Source: Spirochaetaceae bacterium
Lineage (GTDB): Bacteria; Myxococcota_A; UBA9160; UBA4427
Length of the DNA stretch: 64,000 nucleotides
Assembly: GCA_020632655.1 (NCBI GenBank)
Contig: JACKFD010000002.1
Span: forward strand, 372,001 to 436,000
Direction: 5' to 3'
Part shown: one piece after another, positions 51,781 through 59,059 of the stretch
Numbering within the stretch: the first letter of the stretch is position 1
Layout of the letters: each line of letters starts with the position of its first letter
Made by a program: the position numbers and the translations under genes
Notes under the pieces: generated by a model
Told to the model about the DNA's origin: nothing
What the model saw: the letters and a program-made list of their open reading frames with translations, nothing else
Databases searched by the model: none

Positions 51781-52818
51781 ATGTTTCTCGATGCCATCTT
51801 CGGGATGTTCTCGCACGATCTCGCGATCGATCTCGGTACGGCGAACACGCTCGTCTACAGCAAGGGCAAGGGCGTGGTCTGCTCCGAGCCGAGCGTCGTT
51901 GCCGTCACCAACGAGTCCTCCGGGCGCGCGCAACGCGTGAAGGCCGTCGGCCATGCCGCCAAGGAGATGCTCGGGCGGACGCCCGGTGGCATCGACGCCG
52001 TGCGTCCGATCAAGGACGGCGTCATCGCCGACTTCGAGATCACGGAAGCCATGCTCCGCTACTTCATCCAGCGCGCCCACAATCGCCGCACGCTGGCTCG
52101 TCCCCGCATCGTGATCTGCGTGCCGCCGTGCATCACGAGCGTCGAGAAGCGCGCGGTGCGCGAGTCGGCGCTCTCGGCGGGCGCGCGCGAGGTCTTCCTG
52201 ATCGAAGAGCCGATGGCGGCCGCGATCGGGGCGGGTCTCGACGTCACGGCGCCGACCGGCAACATGGTCGTCGACATCGGAGGTGGAACGACGGACGTCG
52301 CCGTCATCTCCCTCTCCGGCATCGTCACCTCCCGTTCGATCCGCACGGGCGGTGACAAGATGGACGAGGCGATCATCAACTACGTCAAGCGCAAGTACAA
52401 CATGCTGATCGGTGAACGGACGGCCGAGCAGGTGAAGATGCAGATCGGAACTGCTTCGACCGAGACGAAGCTCTCCGAGATGGAGATCAAGGGGCGCGAT
52501 CTCGTGGCGGGCATTCCGAAGGTCGTCGTGACGACGAGTGACGAGATGCGAGAGGCCCTAGTCGAGCCGATCCACGCGATCGTCGAGACGGTCCATCTGA
52601 CCCTCGAGAAGACGCCGCCCGAGCTCGCCGCCGACATCGTCGATCGAGGCATCATGCTCGTCGGTGGTGGCTCGCTGCTCCGGGACCTCGATCATCTGCT
52701 CCGCCAGGAGACGCGCCTTCCGATCCTGCGCAGCGAGGATCCCTTCACGGCGGTGGTTCACGGTGCGGGCAAGGCGCTCGACAACATCGCGCTCCTCCGC
52801 GAGGTGGCCCTCACCTGA
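51781..52818 (+). CDS. mreB: Rod-shape-determining actin homologue MreB
   Basis: 345 aa, full length. DLAIDLGTANTLVY (phosphate 1), VVDIGGGTTDVAVIS (phosphate 2) and GIMLVGGGSLLRDLD (adenosine) are the actin-fold motifs. Forms membrane-associated filaments that guide wall elongation, so the cell is likely rod-shaped or was so ancestrally. ATG 51781 follows CTGGAG by 6 bases. mreC/mreD/rodA do not follow; the next gene is on the opposite strand 27 bases later. Lies 232 bases after pafA, probably under its own promoter. Confidence 0.96.
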   Translation: MFLDAIFGMFSHDLAIDLGTANTLVYSKGKGVVCSEPSVVAVTNESSGRAQRVKAVGHAAKEMLGRTPGGIDAVRPIKDGVIADFEITEAMLRYFIQRAHNRRTLARPRIVICVPPCITSVEKRAVRESALSAGAREVFLIEEPMAAAIGAGLDVTAPTGNMVVDIGGGTTDVAVISLSGIVTSRSIRTGGDKMDEAIINYVKRKYNMLIGERTAEQVKMQIGTASTETKLSEMEIKGRDLVAGIPKVVVTTSDEMREALVEPIHAIVETVHLTLEKTPPELAADIVDRGIMLVGGGSLLRDLDHLLRQETRLPILRSEDPFTAVVHGAGKALDNIALLREVALT

Positions 52819-52845
52819 CGTGGCGGACGCGGTCGCAGCGCGGCC

Positions 52846-53478
52846 TCAGTCCGGCGAGGCAGCGGCCAGCGCGAGCGAGACGGCGAGCTCGAGGTCGCCC
52901 TCGACCTCGATCACCTCGTCGATGAACGCCTGCTGGAGATCCAGCTCCCCCGCGCGCAGCGCCTCGTAGACGCTTTGATCGAGGCGGATCCGGGCACGCG
53001 GCTCGGCGGTCGAGGGCGCCGAGCCGAAGCTCGCTCGCAGTGAGAAGCCGGACGGCCCCCGGACCTCGAGCTCGATGACGGCCTCGAGAGACCGGAGGCT
53101 GCGGACTCGCTGCGCCGTCAGGCGGAGCTCCTCGCGCTGGCCGGAGAGGGCGCCGAGGAAGCCCAGGAGCGAGTCGCCGCAGGCCCGCCGGATCGCCTCG
53201 AAGTCCTCGCGTCGATGCTCGAGGGTCAGGAAGGGTTTGCGCTCGGCACGCTCGACGGACTCCATCCGACCTCGCTCGAGCGAGTAGGAATACGCCGCGG
53301 AGCCAGCTTCGCCCTGCACGCGGACGACGATCGCGGTCCGGACCGCCTCCATCTCTTCCAGGACCCGAGCCGCGTCCGGGTTCCCGGCGGCGGCGGCCCG
53401 CTGTCTCGAGAGCGTCTCGTTGAATTGCTCGGGCACGCGTTCGACGTAGAAGGTCCGCTCGATCTCGGCCGTACTCAT
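52846..53478 (-). CDS. Protein with SCP-2 sterol-carrier-like C-terminal domain
   Basis: 210 aa. The C-terminal half (PRARIRLDQSVYEALRAGEL then DLQQAFIDEVIEVEGDLELAVSL) has the hydrophobic strand-helix arrangement of SCP-2/alkyl-sulfatase-type lipid-binding domains. The N-terminal half (helical, EQFNETLSRQRAAAAGNPDAARVL) is not recognised. Likely a cytosolic lipid or ligand carrier; sterol binding should not be assumed in a bacterium. Its ATG overlaps the stop of mltG (ATGA), so it is the third gene of the ruvX-mltG operon. Confidence 0.65.
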   Translation of the reverse strand: MSTAEIERTFYVERVPEQFNETLSRQRAAAAGNPDAARVLEEMEAVRTAIVVRVQGEAGSAAYSYSLERGRMESVERAERKPFLTLEHRREDFEAIRRACGDSLLGFLGALSGQREELRLTAQRVRSLRSLEAVIELEVRGPSGFSLRASFGSAPSTAEPRARIRLDQSVYEALRAGELDLQQAFIDEVIEVEGDLELAVSLALAAASPD

Positions 53479-54611
53479 CGACGGCTGCGCCTGCGCTGGA
53501 AACGATCGACCGCCGCCTCGTGCTCGGCATAGCTCTTCGAGAAGACGTGCGTGCCGTCGTTGCGGGAGACGAAGTAGAGATAGGCGGCATCCGCAGGTGC
53601 GAGCACCGCGTGAAGGGCTTCGCGCCCTGGATTGGCGATCGGTCCGGGAGGCAGGCCGCGGATGCGGTACGTGTTGTAGGGGTTGCTCGAATCCTCGAGG
53701 TGCACGCGTCGCAGATTGCCGTCGAAGCCCTCGATGCCATAGATGACGGTCGGGTCGGTCTCGAGCCGCATGCCCCGTGCGAGGCGATTGAGGAAGACGG
53801 CGGCGATCAGCGGCCGTTCCGCGGGGACCCCCGTCTCCTTCTCCACGATCGACGCAAGCGTGACGAACTCGAGCATCGTGAGGGTGCGGCCGCGCGTCTC
53901 GACCGATGCCGGGATCGCGTCCGGCACCCCGTCCGTCGTATCCGCGCCCTCGTCGACCTCGCCGGTGAGGCGGTCCCGCACGAGATCCCCATAGACGCTC
54001 CGGAACTGATCGACCATCGACTGCACGATCCGCTCCGCCGGGAGGCCGCGTGCGAAACGGTAGGTGTCCGGATAGAGGTAGCCCTCGAGGCTCGTGCCCT
54101 GTACGCCGAGGCGCGCCGCCGACTGCGGGTCGAAGGCGATGCGCAGGAACGATTCGCGATCGACGAGACCGGCCTCCGCGAGCCGATCCGCGATCTCCAC
54201 GGCACGCAGACCTTCGGGAATCGAGACCGAATGCGTGCGGACACGGCCCGAGACGAGGACGTCGAGAATCTCGGGGGTCGACTGCGCGCTCGACAGCTCG
54301 TATTCGCCGATCTTCAGGCTCGAGCCGATGCCTTCGGTCTTCGCGAACCAGCGCGCGACCCGGGCGTCGCGGATCAATCCCTCCGACTCGAGCCGTCTCG
54401 CCACCCGGCCCATGGTGTCGCCCGGGGCGACCTCGAACGCGATCGGGCGCACCTGCCTAGCACCCTCCGCCATGGCAGGTGACAATGCGCGACGCACCCA
54501 GAGCGTGCTCGCCGTCGCGGCCAGGAGGCCGAGAACGAGCAGCGCCAGCACCAGACGCAGCAGGATCGAGCCGAAGCGCCGACGAGAGGCAATCGGAGGG
54601 GCCTCGCTCAT
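53475..54611 (-). CDS. mltG: Endolytic transglycosylase MltG
   Basis: 378 aa. Short cytoplasmic head, membrane helix (LLRLVLALLVLGLLAATASTLW), LysM-like subdomain (FEVAPGDTMGRVARRLESEGLI) and the YceG catalytic domain with LEGYLYPDTYRFARG and LASIVEKETGVPAERPLIAAVF carrying the catalytic Glu, then NPYNTYRIRGLPPGPIANPG. Cuts nascent glycan strands at the membrane and sets strand length. Overlaps ruvX upstream and the SCP-2-like gene downstream, each by the ATGA pattern. Confidence 0.95.
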   Translation of the reverse strand: MSEAPPIASRRRFGSILLRLVLALLVLGLLAATASTLWVRRALSPAMAEGARQVRPIAFEVAPGDTMGRVARRLESEGLIRDARVARWFAKTEGIGSSLKIGEYELSSAQSTPEILDVLVSGRVRTHSVSIPEGLRAVEIADRLAEAGLVDRESFLRIAFDPQSAARLGVQGTSLEGYLYPDTYRFARGLPAERIVQSMVDQFRSVYGDLVRDRLTGEVDEGADTTDGVPDAIPASVETRGRTLTMLEFVTLASIVEKETGVPAERPLIAAVFLNRLARGMRLETDPTVIYGIEGFDGNLRRVHLEDSSNPYNTYRIRGLPPGPIANPGREALHAVLAPADAAYLYFVSRNDGTHVFSKSYAEHEAAVDRFQRRRSRR

Positions 54612-55159
54612 CTGGCCTGCGAGCCCCCCTCGATCGACCCGACCGCGCGGGACCGCCTGTCGAGGAACGTGCGCAAGAGGATCGCTGCGGCCAGCTCGTC
54701 GACCTCACCGCGCTCCCGGCGTCCCCTCCGATCCTCGAGCACGGGCCCGCCAGCGCGTCCCGCTCTCGTGGCCTCCCCGCGCCTGCGCGACCGCGACGAG
54801 GCCGGGTCTCGCGCGGGTCGCCCCCGACCCCGACCGCCTGCCTCGAGCAGGCGCTCGGCCTCGATCGAGGTCCATCGCTCGTCGAGGGTCTCGACCGGTA
54901 CGCCCGCGAGCGCCGCGAGGTCGTTCGCGAAGGTCGTCGCCCGCTCCGCCTCCGGGCCCCGCCGGCCGTCCATGTGGATGGGCAGACCCACGACGGCGGC
55001 GCCGATCTCCCGTTCGCGGATCAGGTCGCGCAGGGCCTCGAGGTCGCGCCTGCGGCCACGGCTGGCGAGTACGCCGGCCGGAAAGGCGATGCTGCCGAGC
55101 TCGTCGGAGATCGCGAGTCCGATCCGCTTGTTGCCGAGATCGATGCCCAGGATGCGCAC
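54608..55159 (-). CDS. ruvX: Holliday-junction resolvase / pre-16S rRNA nuclease YqgF (RuvX)
   Basis: 183 aa. RNase-H fold: first strand RILGIDLGNKRIGLAISDE with the catalytic Asp, middle GAAVVGLPIHMDGRRGPEAERA and Glu in PVETLDERWTS, final acid in VDELAAAILL. The C-terminal tail is longer than usual and Arg/Gly-rich. GTG 55159 is set by a TACACT -10 element six bases upstream and no Shine-Dalgarno; the longer frame to 55252 would run through the divergent promoter. First gene of ruvX-mltG-SCP2-like. Confidence 0.88.
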   Translation of the reverse strand: MRILGIDLGNKRIGLAISDELGSIAFPAGVLASRGRRRDLEALRDLIREREIGAAVVGLPIHMDGRRGPEAERATTFANDLAALAGVPVETLDERWTSIEAERLLEAGGRGRGRPARDPASSRSRRRGEATRAGRAGGPVLEDRRGRRERGEVDELAAAILLRTFLDRRSRAVGSIEGGSQAR

Positions 55160-55165
55160 GCGCGG

Positions 55166-55171
55166 AGTGTA
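55166..55171 (-). promoter_or_regulatory. -10 hexamer for leaderless ruvX operon
   Basis: TACACT (minus strand) six bases before GTG 55159; no Shine-Dalgarno. Decides the ruvX start. Confidence 0.55.
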
Positions 55172-55232
55172 GCGGGCTTCGACCGACTGCCCGGCGCGGC
55201 GGACCGGGCTGACCGGCAGGCCGGGAGCGGCG

Positions 55233-55238
55233 TATCCT
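55233..55238 (+). promoter_or_regulatory. -10 hexamer for leaderless LLM-oxidoreductase transcript
   Basis: TATCCT six bases before ATG 55245; CTGACC 18 bases further upstream is a weak -35 candidate. No Shine-Dalgarno. Confidence 0.55.
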
Positions 55239-55244
55239 GCCCCC

Positions 55245-56279
55245 ATGCGCATCTACACGACTGCTCCACTCGAGGATCCGCGCGACGCGGGTCGCTCCTT
55301 CCGTCAGCTCGAGGAGATCGGCTACGACGGCGCCTTCAGCTTCGAAGCGAAGCACGATCCCTTCCTTCCGCTCGTCCTGGCGGCACAGTCCACGCGGCGC
55401 CTCCAGCTCGGCACGGCGATCGCGATCGCCTTCGCGCGGAATCCGATGAACCTCGCGAATCTCGCGTACGGCGTGCAGTCGATCTCGGAGGGGCGCTTCC
55501 TGCTCGGACTCGGATCCCAGGTCCGGCCGCACATCCAGAACCGCTTCGGCATGCCGTGGTCGAAGCCCGCTGCGCGCATGCGCGAGATGGTGCTCGCGAT
55601 CAAGGCGATCTTCGCGCGTTGGGAGGGCCAGGCGGAGCTCGATTTCCGCGGCGAGTTCTACCGGCATACCTTGATGATCCCGGCCTTCGATCCCGGTCCG
55701 AACCCCTTCGGTCCGCCGCCCATCTACACGGGCGGCTTCGGTCCCCTGATGACCCAGGTCGCCGGTGAGGTCGCGGACGGTTTCTTCGGCCATCCCTTCA
55801 ACTCACGGCTCTCGATCGAGCGGAACGTGATGCCAGCGATCGAGCGGGGTCTCGCGAAGTCCGGGCGACAGCGCAAGGACATCGACCTGATCTTCGCCAC
55901 GCTGACGGTCACGGCGGATCGCGAGGAGGACTTCGAGCGCGTGAAGCTCGCGGCGCGCAAGCAGCTCGCCTTCTACGGATCGACGCCGGCCTACCGACCC
56001 ACGCTCGATTGTCACGGTTGGGGCGAGCTGCACCTCGAGCTGAATCGGATGTCGAAGCAGAATCGCTGGGACGAGATGACGGACCTGATCGACGACGAGA
56101 TCCTCGAGACGCTCGCGGTCGTCGGGCCGCGTCGCGAGATCGCGGCCAGGCTGCGCGAGCGGCTGGACGGCCTGGCGGACGGCGTCAGCCTGACGCACAA
56201 CCGCGCGCCCGATCCCGATCATTGGGCGGACGTCGTGGCGGCCCTCCGCGCGGACCGGAGTCGGCCCGGAGCGGCATGA
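55245..56279 (+). CDS. LLM-class (luciferase-like) oxidoreductase, probably F420-dependent
   Basis: 344 aa TIM-barrel. DGAFSFEAKHDPFLPLVLAAQ, LQLGTAIAIAFARNPMNLANLAYGVQSIS, RFLLGLGSQVRPHIQNRFGMPWSKPAARM, and PPIYTGGFGPLMTQVAGEVADGF match the mycobacterial TIGR03617-type F420-dependent subfamily more than FMN-dependent luciferases. Together with the NpdG-like gene it suggests use of F420; cofactor is inferred. Substrate unknown. Divergent from ruvX. Confidence 0.85.
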   Translation: MRIYTTAPLEDPRDAGRSFRQLEEIGYDGAFSFEAKHDPFLPLVLAAQSTRRLQLGTAIAIAFARNPMNLANLAYGVQSISEGRFLLGLGSQVRPHIQNRFGMPWSKPAARMREMVLAIKAIFARWEGQAELDFRGEFYRHTLMIPAFDPGPNPFGPPPIYTGGFGPLMTQVAGEVADGFFGHPFNSRLSIERNVMPAIERGLAKSGRQRKDIDLIFATLTVTADREEDFERVKLAARKQLAFYGSTPAYRPTLDCHGWGELHLELNRMSKQNRWDEMTDLIDDEILETLAVVGPRREIAARLRERLDGLADGVSLTHNRAPDPDHWADVVAALRADRSRPGAA

Positions 56280-56490
56280 TCTCGCGACGCGCCCGGGGAA
56301 TGGGGGGCGTCTCGGGAGCGACCGAGCGGGGTGCCGCTCGGGGCACGAGGCCTCGGGATCGATCGAACGGATCGATGCGAGCCCGTCTGAGCCGACGCCC
56401 GATGCGCGGCTGTAGTCGGGAGGATCGTTCGTTAGGATATGCAGTCGTGACGGACTCCCCTGGCTCACGACCGATCGAGGCGAGGCTCCG

Positions 56491-57978
56491 GTGGCCGTGA
56501 CACGCGACGCCCAGCCGCTCTTCGAGCGCTACCAGACCCTCGCCGGGACCTGGGACGAGTATTTCCGCGAGGACGGCACGCCGCGCTCCCAGGCCCGGCG
56601 CATCGTCGCGGAGCTCGAGCGGATCGGCGTGAAGGAGTTCCGCGCACGCCAGAAGCTCGCCGACGCAACCTTCCTTCGCGGCGGCATCACCTTCTCCGTC
56701 TACTCGGATCGCCGCGGCGCCGAGCGCATCTTTCCCTTCGACCTGATTCCGCGCGTGATCGACCCCGCCCGTTGGGATCGCGTCGAGCGCGGCCTGATCC
56801 AGCGCATCCGCGCCCTCAACGCCTTCCTCGCCGACGTCTACGCGGACCAGCGCATCATCTCGGAAGGCGTGATCCCCGCAGACCTGGTGCTCGGCGCGAA
56901 GGGCTACCTGCCCGAGATGCAGGGCATCCGACCGCCGGGCGGCGTCCACGTGCACATCGCCGGCATCGATCTGATCCAGGGCCCCGACGGCGAGTTCATC
57001 GTCCTCGAGGACAACGCCCGCACGCCCTCCGGTGTGTCCTACGTGCTCGAGAATCGCACGGTCATGAAGAAGGTCTTCCCGCGCGTCTTCGCCCAGTCGC
57101 ATATCCGCGGCGTCGAGGAGTACCCGCTCCGCCTCGTCGAAGCCCTGGCCTCGGTCGGTCCCGCGCCGGACGCGGAGGAGGGGACGGCCGTGCTGACGCC
57201 TGGCCCCTTCAACTCCGCCTACTTCGAGCACAGCTTCCTCGCGCGCCGGATGGGCGTGCCGCTCGTCGAGGGGCGTGACCTCTACGTGGAAGACGATCGC
57301 GTCTACGCGCGCACGACGCTCGGCCCGCGGCGGATCGACGTGCTCTACCGGCGCATCGACGATCCCTTCCTCGACCCCGAGACCTTCCGCAAGGACAGCG
57401 TGCTCGGCGTCCCCGGAATCGTGCGGGCCTACGCGAAGGGCAACGTGGCGCTCGCCAACGCGATCGGCAACGGTGTCGCAGACGACAAGGGCATCTACCC
57501 CTTCGTGCCCGACATGATCCGCTTCTACCTCTCCGAGGAGCCGATCCTCGGGCAGGTGCGTACCTACGTCTGCGCGCGCGAGGAGGATCGGAAGTACGTC
57601 GTCGATCACCTCGACGAGCTCGTCGTCAAGGCCGTCAACGAGGCGGGCGGGTACGGCATGCTGATCGGGCCGCAGGCGACGCGTCGTGAGCGGGCGGACT
57701 TCCGCGGGCGCATCGAGGCCGATCCCCGCAACTACATCGCCCAGCCCCGCATCGAGCTCTCCACCTGCCCGACCTGGACGAGCAAGGGGATCGCACCCCG
57801 CCGCGTCGACCTCCGTCCCTACGTGCTGACCGGCACGAAGGGCACCTGGGTCCTGCCCGGCGGCCTCACGCGGGTCGCGCTCGTCGAGGGCTCCTACGTC
57901 GTGAACTCGAGCCAGGGCGGTGGCTCGAAGGATACCTGGGTGCTGCGCTCCGGCTCGATGCAGGGGGACGCGGAATGA
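56491..57978 (+). CDS. Circularly permuted ATP-grasp protein (type 2)
   Basis: 495 aa. Peptide-ligase-like ATP-grasp whose order of subdomains is permuted: LGAKGYLPEMQGIRPPGGVHVHIAG, FIVLEDNARTPSGVSYVLENR (metal-binding Glu/Asn) and VVKAVNEAGGYGMLIGPQATRRE with the nucleotide-binding Lys and Gly loop, then YIAQPRIELSTCPTW. The ligase would join an amino acid or amine to a carboxylate. Always found with the alpha-E gene that follows, here overlapping by 4 bases. GTG 56491; a second GTG two codons on is possible. The 211 bases upstream contain TTAGGATAT, a possible -10. Confidence 0.88.
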   Translation: MAVTRDAQPLFERYQTLAGTWDEYFREDGTPRSQARRIVAELERIGVKEFRARQKLADATFLRGGITFSVYSDRRGAERIFPFDLIPRVIDPARWDRVERGLIQRIRALNAFLADVYADQRIISEGVIPADLVLGAKGYLPEMQGIRPPGGVHVHIAGIDLIQGPDGEFIVLEDNARTPSGVSYVLENRTVMKKVFPRVFAQSHIRGVEEYPLRLVEALASVGPAPDAEEGTAVLTPGPFNSAYFEHSFLARRMGVPLVEGRDLYVEDDRVYARTTLGPRRIDVLYRRIDDPFLDPETFRKDSVLGVPGIVRAYAKGNVALANAIGNGVADDKGIYPFVPDMIRFYLSEEPILGQVRTYVCAREEDRKYVVDHLDELVVKAVNEAGGYGMLIGPQATRRERADFRGRIEADPRNYIAQPRIELSTCPTWTSKGIAPRRVDLRPYVLTGTKGTWVLPGGLTRVALVEGSYVVNSSQGGGSKDTWVLRSGSMQGDAE

Positions 57979-59021
57979 TCTCGCGCGTGGCCGAGAGCTG
58001 CTTCTGGCTCAACCGCTACGTCGAGCGCGTCGAGGTGCTCTCCCGCATGCTCGGCGTGAACTTCGCCTTCCAGCTCGACATCGAGCTCGCCGCGACCGAA
58101 CGCTGGCGCCCGCTCGTCATCGTCGCGGGTCAGGAAGAGGACTTCCTGAAGCGCGTCGAGGCGCCCCAGGCCGACGATGGCGAACGCGTGCAGGAATACC
58201 TGACCTGGAACGAGGAGAATCCGAGCTCGGTCTACTCCTCGCTCCGCGCAGCCCGTGAGAACGCGCGCACGATCCGCGAGACGATCAGCCTCGAGATGTG
58301 GGAGACGCTGAACGATCTCTGGGTGTGGCTCCGCTCGAAGGACGCGCACAAGCTCTACGAACGGAACCGGACGACCTTCTACTCGCGTCTGCGAGACCAA
58401 TGTCTGCTCTTCCACGGCATCGCGCAGGCGACGATGCTCCACGAGGCGCCCTTCGAGTTCATGCGACTCGGCACGGCACTCGAGCGCGCCGGACAGACCG
58501 CGCGGGTCCTCGACGTGCGTCACCACGCCGTGGGACCGGTGGATGCGGCGGAGGAGCCGCCCGAGGCAATCGCGCAGTGGCTCACGATCCTGCGCTTCTG
58601 CTCGGGAGTCGAGCCCTTCCTCAAGCGGCGTACGGCTGCGCCCTCTGGCGCGGCGGTCGCCGAGTTCCTGCTCTTCGACCCCGCCTTCGCGCGTTCGGTC
58701 CTGCACAACCTCGATCGCGTGGGCAACTTCCTCGAGCTCGTGTCGACGGGTGGTACGGCGGACACGGGACGCGCGAGCCGGACGCTGCTCGCGGAGACTC
58801 GAGGCCAGCTCGCCTCGATGTCGATCGAGACCGTGCTCGCCGAGGGCCTCCACGAGACGCTCACCTGGATCGTGGAGACGACGGCGGAGCTGAGTCGCGC
58901 GATCCACCGCGACTTCTTCGACCCGATCGTCGTCCGAGGGTCGTCGCAAACGCAAACGCAAACGCAAACGCAAACGCAGGCCCAGAGCTCGTCCCAGGGC
59001 CAGGGCCAGTCGAGCGCCTGA
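57975..59021 (+). CDS. Alpha-E domain protein
   Basis: 348 aa, all-helical. MISRVAESCFWLNRYVERVE is the defining start of the alpha-E (DUF403) family; NEENPSSVYSSLRAARENAR and MRLGTALERAGQTARVLDVR follow. Function unknown, but it accompanies ATP-grasp type 2 and transglutaminase genes in amidoligase clusters, so it is probably a partner or scaffold. The C-terminus is a Gln/Thr/Ser tail encoded by a repeat (58946-58975). ATG 57975 overlaps the preceding stop. Confidence 0.9.
   Translation: MISRVAESCFWLNRYVERVEVLSRMLGVNFAFQLDIELAATERWRPLVIVAGQEEDFLKRVEAPQADDGERVQEYLTWNEENPSSVYSSLRAARENARTIRETISLEMWETLNDLWVWLRSKDAHKLYERNRTTFYSRLRDQCLLFHGIAQATMLHEAPFEFMRLGTALERAGQTARVLDVRHHAVGPVDAAEEPPEAIAQWLTILRFCSGVEPFLKRRTAAPSGAAVAEFLLFDPAFARSVLHNLDRVGNFLELVSTGGTADTGRASRTLLAETRGQLASMSIETVLAEGLHETLTWIVETTAELSRAIHRDFFDPIVVRGSSQTQTQTQTQTQAQSSSQGQGQSSA
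58946..58975 (+). repeat. Hexanucleotide microsatellite GCAAAC x5 coding (Gln-Thr)5
   Basis: Five perfect GCAAAC units near the 3' end of the alpha-E gene. Each unit adds Gln-Thr in frame, so length changes by slippage keep the frame. A looser GGGCCA repeat follows at 58998-59010. Confidence 0.9.
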
Positions 59022-59059
59022 CACGGCGCAGGCCCGAGGTCGGGCGCGGGTATCCGGGC

